The notes below the pieces were generated by a model. The model did not search any database. It saw only the letters and a program-made list of their open reading frames with translations, and was not told the origin of the DNA. This document shows positions 8,125 through 15,612 of a stretch of DNA of 26,639 bases, in pieces. The stretch comes from JBCBKP01 sp038521625 (lineage in GTDB: Bacteria > Planctomycetota > Phycisphaerae > Phycisphaerales > UBA1924): assembly GCA_038521625.1 (NCBI GenBank), contig JBCBKP010000040.1:1-26639 (forward strand). The letters are read 5' to 3'. How positions within the stretch are numbered: the first letter of the stretch is position 1; every line of letters begins with the position of its first letter. The translations under genes and the position numbers were made by a program.

Positions 8125-9164
8125 CACTCGGCCTCTTCCGTCTCGTAGGCGGTCTCGATCGGCGAGGCCCCGACGCCCCGTTCACGGAGATATCGCGCGA
8201 GAGTGCCTGAGTTCCCGTGCGTGCAGAGCACATGACTCGCTCCGGTTTCGATGCATGTGCGGACGAGGCCCGGCCAATCGGCGTGGTCGGAGATCACGAA
8301 GCCGCGGTCGTAGCCGCGCCTCCGACGAACGCCACGGACGCGCATCCATCCGCTCGCGAACGCCGTCTCGACCGACTTCGCGGGCCCGAAGCGCTTCATC
8401 CAGGGCGATCCGACCGCCGATGGCGTCGCCAGCACCAGCTGCCCGGCGAAGGGATTCGACCTTCCCCTCGCCCGGGAGGTCTCGTGGATGCGCCAAGTAT
8501 CGAGCATGTCGACGCCCGCGTCGCGGTAGCAGCCGATCATCGGCTCGAGTGCCCCGTGGGTGAACACGCGCCGCCGCTCCTCCCGTCGGCGGTCGAGCGC
8601 ACGCGCGAGTTCGGCGAGCAATCGCTGGGCCTTGCCCAAGGCGTAGGCACTCAGAACACTCACCCGCCCCGACTCACGGTTCGCGTCCCACCAATCGAGG
8701 ATCTCGCCCGCGATGACGGCGGCGGGATACCAGCGGTAGATGGGCAGAGCGAACGTCGCCTCGGTCACGAACGTATCGCATCGAACGACTTCGAATGGCG
8801 CACAGGTCGGATCGGCGGCGCGCTTGTAGTCGCCGGCCGCGACCGCGACCTCGCCCCCCGACTCGACTCGGACCTGGGCCGACCCGAGACAGTGGCCGGC
8901 GGGATGAAACGAGACCTCGACGTCCGCCAGCCGAACGACCTCGCCGTACGGAACGCCGGTGATCTCCGCGCCGGCGCCGAGCCGCTTCCTGAGTACCGGA
9001 ACGCCCGGCTCCGCGGCGATGTACCGCCCCATCCCGGGCCTCGCGTGGTCGCTGTGCCCGTGCGTGACGACCGCCAGCGGCACCGGCTTCCAGGGATCGA
9101 TCCAGAACCGTCCCAGCGGGCAAGCGATCCCTCGGTCGTCGGGCTGGAGCAGGCGGCTCGCCAC
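8124..9164 (-). CDS. Ligase-associated exonuclease, metallo-beta-lactamase/beta-CASP fold
   Basis: This is the first gene of the repair operon. The protein (346 aa from the GTG at 9164) has the MBL signature THGHSDHARPG (HxHxDH, 35-40), HPAGHCLGSAQ, GDYKR, and the downstream ISDHADW motif, as in the Exo partner of Lhr-Core helicases. It would act as a metal-dependent DNA nuclease processing ends before ligation. Start choice: family members begin just before a LLxPxxxGIxC...FxIDPWxP block, which follows this GTG directly, and a TAGGGT hexamer lies 5 bases upstream, consistent with a leaderless transcript. An in-frame ATG at 9224 (20 codons longer) is an alternative. The upstream extension beyond that is antisense to the SOUL gene and not real. 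Confidence 0.9.
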   Translation of the reverse strand: MASRLLQPDDRGIACPLGRFWIDPWKPVPLAVVTHGHSDHARPGMGRYIAAEPGVPVLRKRLGAGAEITGVPYGEVVRLADVEVSFHPAGHCLGSAQVRVESGGEVAVAAGDYKRAADPTCAPFEVVRCDTFVTEATFALPIYRWYPAAVIAGEILDWWDANRESGRVSVLSAYALGKAQRLLAELARALDRRREERRRVFTHGALEPMIGCYRDAGVDMLDTWRIHETSRARGRSNPFAGQLVLATPSAVGSPWMKRFGPAKSVETAFASGWMRVRGVRRRRGYDRGFVISDHADWPGLVRTCIETGASHVLCTHGNSGTLARYLRERGVGASPIETAYETEEAE

Positions 9165-9245
9165 AATCGACCCTACGCGGCATCCGTTCGGCGGGTGGTG
9201 CCGAAGACGGCCCGGACGCGGCATGACCCGCGGAGGGGAAGACCC

Positions 9246-9935
9246 ATGTGGCTTGCAGTTCTCGCGGCCGTCATCACGAGCGGCCCGGCAGTGACCAACG
9301 GAGTCTCGGCACCGGAAACCTCGGACAATTCGGTGATATTCCGCGTCGGCGGCGCTCCGATCGGCGAGGTCGAGCAGCGTGGCGACACGTATGTTGTGGG
9401 CCGCTGCTTCACGGGCTCGCCGCTGCCCGCGGGGTACCCGAGGCCGACGCCGCCGGGTGCGATGGAGATCAAGCGGTACCCGAGCGTCCGCCGGGCGTAC
9501 GTCGAGGGGGGGGGCGACGCCCGCCGCTCGTCCAGCCGCGGCTTCTGGCCGCTCTTTCGCCACATCAGCGACCGCGACATCGCGATGACGGCGCCGGTCG
9601 AGATGGACTACGAGATGGAGGGTGACGCCGAGTGGCGCATGGCCTTCCTGTACCGCACCGAGGACCTGGGACCGACGGGGAACGCCGAGGACGGGGTCGT
9701 CGTGGACGACAGCCCGGAGGTGACCGTACTCTCGCTCGGCATCATGGGCGGCCGCTCGGGCAGGACGATCGCCGAGGCGGAGGCGGCGCTCGACGCCTGG
9801 CTGGCATCGCGCGACGATTGGCAGGCGACGGGCGACAAGCGGTGGATGGGCTACAACGGCCCGTCGCAGCGGCGCGATCTGCAGTGGTGGGAGCTCCAGT
9901 TCGTGATCGAGCCGTCGCCCGGGCGGGGCGAGTAG
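9246..9935 (+). CDS. SOUL-type haem-binding protein, probably exported
   Basis: The 229-aa protein carries the SOUL/p22HBP fold: EIKRYPSVRRAYVEG, then FWPLFRHISDRDIAMTAPVEMDY (the conserved 'I.MTAPV' core), an internal FLYRTEDLGP segment and a C-terminal WWELQF strand. SOUL proteins bind haem or related tetrapyrroles; the bacterial role is poorly known. The N-terminus MWLAVLAAVITSGPAVTNGVSA looks like a signal peptide, so the protein probably sits outside the cytoplasm. A GGAGGGG ribosome-binding site lies 7 bases before the ATG. It is followed after 9 bp by the photolyase gene, a pairing that may reflect light/porphyrin stress, which is inference. The gene is divergent from the repair operon. 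Confidence 0.85.
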   Translation: MWLAVLAAVITSGPAVTNGVSAPETSDNSVIFRVGGAPIGEVEQRGDTYVVGRCFTGSPLPAGYPRPTPPGAMEIKRYPSVRRAYVEGGGDARRSSSRGFWPLFRHISDRDIAMTAPVEMDYEMEGDAEWRMAFLYRTEDLGPTGNAEDGVVVDDSPEVTVLSLGIMGGRSGRTIAEAEAALDAWLASRDDWQATGDKRWMGYNGPSQRRDLQWWELQFVIEPSPGRGE

Positions 9936-9944
9936 CCTCGCGGG

Positions 9945-11378
9945 ATGCGAGCACTCGTATGGTTCCGCAGCGATCTCCGCGTCCGCGACAACACGGCGCT
10001 TGACCTCGCGTGCCGGAGAGCAACCGACGGCGTGGTTGGCGTGTTCGCGGTATGCCCCGAGCAATGGCTGGAGCACGACTGGGGAGCGCCTCGCGTCGAC
10101 TTCTTGCTCCGCAGCCTGCGAGCGCTCGGGACCGAACTTGCCGAACGGAACATCCCGCTTCGGATCGTTGCGACCGACCGCTTCGACGGAGTACCCGCGG
10201 CGCTGACCTCACTCGCAGAATGTACCGGCTGCACAGCGCTGTTTTACAACCGCGAGTACGAGGTCAACGAGGTCGCCCGCGACGAGAGCGTCTCGTCCTT
10301 GTTTGCTGAGCGTGGACGGGCGGTGCGGGCGTGCACGGACAAGGTCATATTCGCTCCGGGCGAGGTGCTGACCAAGCAGGGAGCGCCCTACACCGTGTAC
10401 TCGCCGTTCAAGAAGAACTGGCGCGCGAGGTATCTCGAGGGCGACGCCCCATCCGCCGTCGGGCTCTGCAAGAAGCAGCCGGAGATCGACGTCCGGCCCG
10501 ATCCGCTTCCCGAATCGATCGAGGGCTTCAACTTCGGTGAGATCGGCGTCCGGCCCGATCTCTGGGAGGCTGGAGAGCAAGAAGCCAAGCGCCGGCTTGA
10601 CCGGTTCGTCGAGTCGCGGATCGGCGACTACAAGGAGCACCGCGACCTCCCAGCAATCAGCGGCACGAGCACGCTGAGCCCGTACCTCGCGCACGGCGTG
10701 ATCTCACCGCGTCAGTGTGTCGAGGCGGCGCTCGGCGTGAACCAGGGCCGGATCGACTCGGGCGATCCGGGTGTCATCGGGTGGATCGAGGAACTGATCT
10801 GGCGAGAGTTCTACCAGCACGTCATCGCCGCGTTCCCGCGGGTCTGCAAGGGGCGCGCGTTCCGTACGGACATGGACCGCGTCGAGTGGTCGCACGACCA
10901 GGGGCTTTTCGATGCGTGGCGCGAGGGACGCACGGGCTACCCGATCGTCGATGCGGCAATGCGCCAGCTCGCGCAGACGGGCTGGATGCACAACCGTCTC
11001 CGCATGATCGTCGCGATGTTCCTGACCAAGGACCTGATGATCGACTGGCGCTGGGGCGAACGCCACTTCATGAACCGCCTCGTCGACGGCGACTTCGCGA
11101 GCAACAACGGAGGATGGCAATGGTCGGCGAGCACCGGCACCGACGCACAGCCGTACTTCCGCATCTTCAACCCGACGACGCAGGGCGAGAAGTTCGACAG
11201 GGACGGCGAATTCATCCGCCGCTTCGTCCCAGAGCTTTCCGAGCTCCCGGGCAAGGCGATCCACGATCCGAGCTCCGCCGGCCTCTTCGGCGAGCTTGAC
11301 TACCCGGATCCGATCGTGGACCACCGGGCCGCCCGCGAGACGACGCTGGCGAGGTTCAAGGCGCTCGCGGCTGGCTGA
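9945..11378 (+). CDS. phr: Deoxyribodipyrimidine photolyase / cryptochrome family protein
   Basis: This is a light-driven flavoenzyme that reverts cyclobutane pyrimidine dimers. The 477-aa length is normal for class I enzymes. It has the N-terminal antenna Rossmann domain (LVWFRSDLRVRDNTAL) and the FAD-binding helical domain with GTSTLSPYLAHGVISPR, WIEELIWREFYQHV, GYPIVDAAMRQLAQTGWMHNR, KDLMIDWRWGE, NNGGWQWSASTGTDAQPYFRIFNP and GEKFD. These match CPD photolyases of the PhrB type more than cryptochromes, and the DNA-lesion-binding motifs look intact. The ATG at 9945 is 9 bp after the SOUL stop. There is no obvious Shine-Dalgarno, but a TAGCCT hexamer ends 6 bases before the ATG. It lies next to the ligase repair operon, in the opposite orientation. 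Confidence 0.95.
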   Translation: MRALVWFRSDLRVRDNTALDLACRRATDGVVGVFAVCPEQWLEHDWGAPRVDFLLRSLRALGTELAERNIPLRIVATDRFDGVPAALTSLAECTGCTALFYNREYEVNEVARDESVSSLFAERGRAVRACTDKVIFAPGEVLTKQGAPYTVYSPFKKNWRARYLEGDAPSAVGLCKKQPEIDVRPDPLPESIEGFNFGEIGVRPDLWEAGEQEAKRRLDRFVESRIGDYKEHRDLPAISGTSTLSPYLAHGVISPRQCVEAALGVNQGRIDSGDPGVIGWIEELIWREFYQHVIAAFPRVCKGRAFRTDMDRVEWSHDQGLFDAWREGRTGYPIVDAAMRQLAQTGWMHNRLRMIVAMFLTKDLMIDWRWGERHFMNRLVDGDFASNNGGWQWSASTGTDAQPYFRIFNPTTQGEKFDRDGEFIRRFVPELSELPGKAIHDPSSAGLFGELDYPDPIVDHRAARETTLARFKALAAG

Positions 11379-11394
11379 CCTGTACATTGCCGTC

Positions 11395-12228
11395 GTGAGC
11401 AATGCGGCGAGCCAGGCGGGCGTGGTCGGCGAGGGCGTCGTGTGCGTGCGCTGCGGCTACGCCCTGGCAGGGCTCGCCCGCGACGGCGTCTGCCCCGAGT
11501 GCGGCATGCGGGTCGAGGACTCACTGCGTGGCGATGCCCTCCGCTACGCCGACCCGGCGATGGTCCGTCTTCTGCGGCGCGGCGCCGCGTTCGCGTCGTG
11601 GATGCTCGTCGCGGGCTTCGTCGTCGGTGTCGCCGCCCCGATCGCGGTCGCGGTCGCCGGGGCGGCGATGCGGGCCGTCGGACCCGGCACCGGGGTGATC
11701 GGCGACGTCCTCGGGGTCCTGTACCTACTCGCGATGCTGGCCATCTCGATCGCCTGGGTTCTGGGGTGGTGGTGGCTCACCGTGCCCGATCCGAGGTTGA
11801 GCGAGGCGGACGAGGACCACGCGCGGCGGGCGAAGCGCGAGCGGGTCCTGGCGCGGTCGAGCCCGTTCCTGCTGATCGCAGCAACCGCGGCGCTCGTGAT
11901 CGTCAATGGCGGGTTCGAGCTGCTCGCGATCGCCGGGATCGCCCTGGCCCTGCACGGCTGGTACGCGATGAGCCACGCCGCGACGCTCGCCCGACGCCTG
12001 CGCGACCCGCGGCTCGTCCGGCGAGCCCGCGAGTACCGGTGGCTGCTGGGGATCTGCGCGACGATCGGCGGGGCCCTCTGCGGCGTCGGCTGGATGCTCT
12101 ACCCGATCTTCTATTTGCACGTGCTCCTCCGGCTCGGCAAGGATCTGAACTGGGTCGTGCGGCTGCTCGAGGACCGGGCACAACGGGCTTCCGATCGGGC
12201 GGACGACTCGGTAGGCTCCGCGGCATGA
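11395..12228 (+). CDS. Zinc-ribbon membrane protein, paralogue 1 of 3
   Basis: Function unknown. The protein (277 aa from the GTG at 11395) starts with a cytosolic zinc ribbon, CVRCGYALAGL...GVCPECG (Cys 17, 20, 33, 36), a motif I associate with planctomycete membrane proteins. It is followed by about five hydrophobic segments (around 68-92, 103-127, 162-190, 225-250) and a charged C-terminus. A GWWWLTVPDP motif after the second membrane segment recurs as GWWRFTGPDP in the next gene. No ATG fits; the GTG was chosen because the zinc ribbon follows closely and a TACATT hexamer ends 6 bases upstream, suggesting leaderless expression. The stop overlaps the next start as ATGA. Confidence 0.8.
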   Translation: MSNAASQAGVVGEGVVCVRCGYALAGLARDGVCPECGMRVEDSLRGDALRYADPAMVRLLRRGAAFASWMLVAGFVVGVAAPIAVAVAGAAMRAVGPGTGVIGDVLGVLYLLAMLAISIAWVLGWWWLTVPDPRLSEADEDHARRAKRERVLARSSPFLLIAATAALVIVNGGFELLAIAGIALALHGWYAMSHAATLARRLRDPRLVRRAREYRWLLGICATIGGALCGVGWMLYPIFYLHVLLRLGKDLNWVVRLLEDRAQRASDRADDSVGSAA

Positions 12229-13217
12229 GCGAAGCGACCGTTGGGTTCGGGATCGACGCCCGCGGCATGATCCGCGATGGCCTGCTCTGCATCGAGTGCG
12301 GCTACGACCTGGGCGGACTGCCGCCAGAAGCAAGCTGCCCGGAGTGCGCGCTGTCGGCCGACGAGTCGCTCCGAGCGCCGACGATGCTCGGCCGCTCGGC
12401 GGGGTTCGTGCGAGGCCTTCGCGACGGCGCCAGGTTGATTCATGTGATGATCCTGTCGGTCGTCATCGTGTCGATCGTCGTCGCCGCGATCGCGGGGGGA
12501 GCCGCCGCGGCCGCCGTCGGCGGGCTCTCGCTGACGGTGATCATCGGGCTGGCGGCCGTGCTCCAGACCGCGTTGGTTCTCGGATTCCACTGGGGCTGGT
12601 GGCGATTCACAGGACCCGATCCCGGCGGCATGAGGATGGGCGAGACGGACGGCGCCCGGAAGACCACTCGCGTCGCGACCGCGATCGCCGCCGCGATCGC
12701 CCTGCTCGCGTTGCCGAGCCAGCTCATCACGGCATCGGTGACAGCGACGCCCGCAGCGGGGAACCCGAACGCGGGCCCGTCGGCGCTGTTTCTCATCGCG
12801 ATGATCGTCTCCGCCGTACTGGGATTTCTGTCGTTCGGCGCGTACGGCACGCAGTTCATCGCCGGCCTGATCTACGTCCGCCAGATCGGCAGACGGAGCG
12901 GCGACGAGACGCTTCGCCGCCGCGCCGCGACCCGAGTCTGGCTCATCCCTGCCCTCGTCGTCGGCGGCTACGCGATGATCTTCGTGACAGCGATCGCCGC
13001 CGCTGCCGTCGGCCCGGTCGCGCTGGTCGGCATGCTGTTCCTGCTTGTCGGTCTCCTCGGCGCCCTTGTGATGTACTACAACCTCTTCATCCGCGCTCGA
13101 AAGACGCTGACCGGCGTTCTCAAGGAGATCGAGCTGGAATCAGCGAGACGACAAGCGCTCGCCGACGCTCCGGCAGAATCCAGCGAGCCTCGATCTGCCG
13201 AACCGCCGAGTAACTAA
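12225..13217 (+). CDS. Zinc-ribbon membrane protein, paralogue 2 of 3
   Basis: Function unknown. The 330-aa protein has a CIECGYDLGGL...SCPECA zinc ribbon (Cys 22, 25, 38, 41), then several membrane segments, including the very Ala/Val/Ile-rich stretch around 70-100, a GWWRFTGPDP loop, and further hydrophobic segments around 185-210 and 245-290. It ends in a charged tail. It is clearly homologous to its upstream neighbour in layout and in the GWW..T.PDP motif. The ATG at 12225 overlaps the preceding TGA by 4 bp, so the two are translationally coupled and probably made together, possibly as subunits of one membrane complex (inference). Confidence 0.82.
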   Translation: MSEATVGFGIDARGMIRDGLLCIECGYDLGGLPPEASCPECALSADESLRAPTMLGRSAGFVRGLRDGARLIHVMILSVVIVSIVVAAIAGGAAAAAVGGLSLTVIIGLAAVLQTALVLGFHWGWWRFTGPDPGGMRMGETDGARKTTRVATAIAAAIALLALPSQLITASVTATPAAGNPNAGPSALFLIAMIVSAVLGFLSFGAYGTQFIAGLIYVRQIGRRSGDETLRRRAATRVWLIPALVVGGYAMIFVTAIAAAAVGPVALVGMLFLLVGLLGALVMYYNLFIRARKTLTGVLKEIELESARRQALADAPAESSEPRSAEPPSN

Positions 13218-13226
13218 ACGGTCATC

Positions 13227-13871
13227 ATGGACGGTGCCGCGACGAACGAGATGACACCCGGCGATCGGAGGATCCTCCGCGGGCGATGCTTCGACTGCGG
13301 ATACGAACTGCGAGGGCTCAAGACTGACGGCGGCTGTCCGGAATGCGGCGCCGCGATCGCCGACAGCCGTCTCGGGCCGCTGTTCCGGGAGAACCCGATC
13401 GCGTTTGGCCGCCGACTGGCTCGGGCCATATCGAACGCACACCGTGCGATCATCCTGCTCTTCGTCTCCTGGTTCGCACTGTTCGCGATCGGCGCGCTGA
13501 TCGCCGCGTTCACACCCGCGGCGACCGTGTTGCGGCTCTTGCCCATGGTCGCCATGCCGCTGGCGATGATCGGCTGCTTGATCTGGTTTCTGCGCGGATG
13601 GTTCATGTTCGCCACGCTGCCACCAAACGGCGCGATAGGGGGTGAGACCGACACCGCGCGTCAGCGAACCCGGGCTTCGGCCCAGATCTGTCTGATCGCT
13701 CTCGGATCGGTGATCGCGATCCATACGCTCCAGGCTTCCGTCGGAACGCCCCAAGGAATGCTCGCATGGGCTTGGTCCGCGGCGGCGATCGTCCTCTGGC
13801 TTGTGGGGCTGATCGGGATCATCCGGCTCTTCATCGAGGGGAGCTCATATCGCGAAGCAGGCCGTCGATAA
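13227..13871 (+). CDS. Zinc-ribbon membrane protein, paralogue 3 of 3
   Basis: Function unknown. This is the shortest of the three paralogues (214 aa). It has an N-terminal CFDCGYELRGL...GCPECG ribbon (Cys 21, 24, 37, 40) followed by about four hydrophobic segments (around 71-98, 103-128, 150-172 and 176-205). The GWW..T.PDP motif of the other two is reduced to a GWFMFATLPPN segment at the equivalent place. The ATG at 13227 is 9 bp after the previous stop, so it is likely in the same operon. It lacks the long C-terminal part of paralogue 2. Confidence 0.8.
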   Translation: MDGAATNEMTPGDRRILRGRCFDCGYELRGLKTDGGCPECGAAIADSRLGPLFRENPIAFGRRLARAISNAHRAIILLFVSWFALFAIGALIAAFTPAATVLRLLPMVAMPLAMIGCLIWFLRGWFMFATLPPNGAIGGETDTARQRTRASAQICLIALGSVIAIHTLQASVGTPQGMLAWAWSAAAIVLWLVGLIGIIRLFIEGSSYREAGRR

Positions 13872-13914
13872 GCGTCTAGAGGAGACGGCACGTCGGCAGC
13901 GAGGGCTGCTGCCG

Positions 13915-14160
13915 ATGCTGGTGGCCGGCAGCGTCGCGGCCCAGGGCCTCTCCGAGCTTCTCAGTCTTAGGACGGGATTCATCGAAGCCGCGTCGGGGCT
14001 CGCGGTCCTCACCGCCGCGGTGATGTATGACCGGCTGCTCTACAAGACGAGCATCGCGATCGGCGAGGCGCTAACACGTCATCCGGACGCGCCGAGCCCG
14101 GGCGCGAAGCCAAGAAGCCGCGCCGCCTCGAGCGCCGGCTCTGACCAGGGCGCCGCCTGA
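13915..14160 (+). CDS. Small hydrophobic protein, hypothetical
   Basis: An 81-aa ORF from the ATG at 13915, 43 bp after the third zinc-ribbon gene. It has one or two short hydrophobic stretches (MLVAGSVAAQGLSELL and EAASGLAVLTAAVMY) and a polar Pro/Ser/Ala-rich tail. No family recognised. The frame remains open 5' of this ATG to overlap the preceding gene, encoding a charged KQAVDKRLEETARRQRG helix that fits a cytosolic segment before a membrane helix, so the true start may be upstream at a non-standard codon. Its last 82 bp overlap the end of the convergent hydrolase gene, which lowers confidence, especially for the tail. Confidence 0.4.
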   Translation: MLVAGSVAAQGLSELLSLRTGFIEAASGLAVLTAAVMYDRLLYKTSIAIGEALTRHPDAPSPGAKPRSRAASSAGSDQGAA

Positions 14161-15542
14161 CAGACGCCGTCGAGCAGGTCCCTCGCCTCGTCCGTCTCGG
14201 GCGGGGTCTCGCCGAAACGTTCGCGGTACTCGGCCAGCAGCGATTCGGCCTCCGCGAGGCCCGCCTCGGCGGCCTCGCGACGGGGCCCGTCCACCCACAT
14301 GAACGCCTCGCGGAATTGATCCGGGCTGCACATCGTGTGCCCGAGCTCGGGATAGTCGAAGAACCGGGCCTCGTAGCCGTCACGCCGCAGGCGCTCGGTC
14401 CGGTTCTTCATCTCGTTGTAGTTGCCGTCGGTCGGGCCGGTCACCGCCGCGATCCGGCGCTGCAGACGGAGCCGCTCGATCTCGCCCGCGGGCTTCGAGA
14501 AGCTCGAACGCCAGTAGTAGTTCGCCTCGCCCGTGTGGATCTGGTGCTCGCTGTTGAGCCCGACGATCGAGACGAAGCCCATGAAGACGTCCGGCGCGGA
14601 ACGGTGCAGGAACGAGGTGATCCGTCCACCGCCCGAGAGCCCGCTGACGTAGACCCGCTCCCGATCGAGGTTCACATGGGCCGCGACGGTCTCGACGGCG
14701 TCGCATGCCAGCTGGACGCGGTCCATCGCCGGGCGCTGGTTGTGCGAGTTGTTGAAGCCGATGCAGACGAGCCCGAACTCGTCGGCCGTGCGCCAGACCG
14801 AGCCCGGCGGCGTGCCGCGGACGGACGGGCTGACCCACACGAGCACCCCCCACCGCTTCGACGGGTCGTAGCCGCGTGGCAAGCGCACGACCGCGGTCTC
14901 GTTCTCGATCGTGCGCGTCGTGCCGAGATAGACGCTGCGCCCGCCCTCGTAGAAGCGCCTCCGCGTCTCCGCGTCGTCGAACAGGATGGGCGAGGCAACC
15001 GGCGTCGTCGGGATCTCGGCTGGCTGGCCGAGCGGGAGATCGCTCCACGCGTCCGTGTCGGGCGGCTCGGACGACGCCGGGAGGTGCCAGGCCGACGAGA
15101 CCGCTTCGAACCGACGCTCGTCGACGCTGGCGACCCAGACCCGGCCGTCTTCTCGACCACTCGCGCGCACCGCGACGAGGTCGCCCGAGCTCGTCCCGAG
15201 CATACGGACGCTGTGGGTACCGGCGACGTTCAGGCGCCAGCGTCCCTCGCCGGCGGGCTCGCTCATCAGACGCGGGCGTGTCGGCATCGCCCGGCGGAGT
15301 TCGCGGAGGGCGCCCGCCTCGGCGGAGGCGATCACGCCCGCGAGGTCGCGGAGCATCCTGGCCCGGGGGATCCACGCGGGCACGTCGGACCCCGGCGCGA
15401 GCACATCGACACGTCGGACGGGCGATCCGGGGTCGTCGAGGATGTGGCGGAGGCCGCGCTGCTGCGCGAGCGCCGGGCTGCCCGCCGCGCTCAGGAGTGC
15501 GACGAGAACTGCGATGAAAGCGGACGTCTTCGTGGTTGACAT
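14079..15542 (-). CDS. Secreted alpha/beta-hydrolase (esterase/depolymerase-like)
   Basis: A 487-aa exported protein. The N-terminus MSTTKTSAFIAVLVALLSAAGSPALAQQ is a typical signal peptide. An N-terminal domain of unknown type (about 30-185) precedes a PHB-depolymerase/esterase-like alpha/beta-hydrolase domain: a strand WGVLVWVSP, then the nucleophile elbow GLSGGG (Ser 303), a probable acid Asp 372 (TGPTDGNYNE) and His 402 (ELGHTMC). A helical C-terminal tail rich in Glu/Ala follows (about 420-487). The ATG at 15542 was chosen because it begins the signal peptide; longer in-frame starts overlap the divergent AAA gene. The substrate is not deducible. It diverges from the AAA+ gene with a 70-bp gap. 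Confidence 0.82.
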   Translation of the reverse strand: MSTTKTSAFIAVLVALLSAAGSPALAQQRGLRHILDDPGSPVRRVDVLAPGSDVPAWIPRARMLRDLAGVIASAEAGALRELRRAMPTRPRLMSEPAGEGRWRLNVAGTHSVRMLGTSSGDLVAVRASGREDGRVWVASVDERRFEAVSSAWHLPASSEPPDTDAWSDLPLGQPAEIPTTPVASPILFDDAETRRRFYEGGRSVYLGTTRTIENETAVVRLPRGYDPSKRWGVLVWVSPSVRGTPPGSVWRTADEFGLVCIGFNNSHNQRPAMDRVQLACDAVETVAAHVNLDRERVYVSGLSGGGRITSFLHRSAPDVFMGFVSIVGLNSEHQIHTGEANYYWRSSFSKPAGEIERLRLQRRIAAVTGPTDGNYNEMKNRTERLRRDGYEARFFDYPELGHTMCSPDQFREAFMWVDGPRREAAEAGLAEAESLLAEYRERFGETPPETDEARDLLDGVCQAAPWSEPALEAARLLGFAPGLGASG

Positions 15543-15612
15543 ACGGCCTGCGACTCCGGTCGCCCCCACGCGACGAACCGATTTCAGTCTACAGTCCCCC
15601 GAGGAAACCACG

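Noticed and set aside
9165..10076. Long 5' extension of the exonuclease frame on the minus strand
   Set aside because: It is antisense to the well supported SOUL and photolyase genes, is Arg/His/Pro-rich, and the conserved exonuclease domain begins right after the GTG at 9164.
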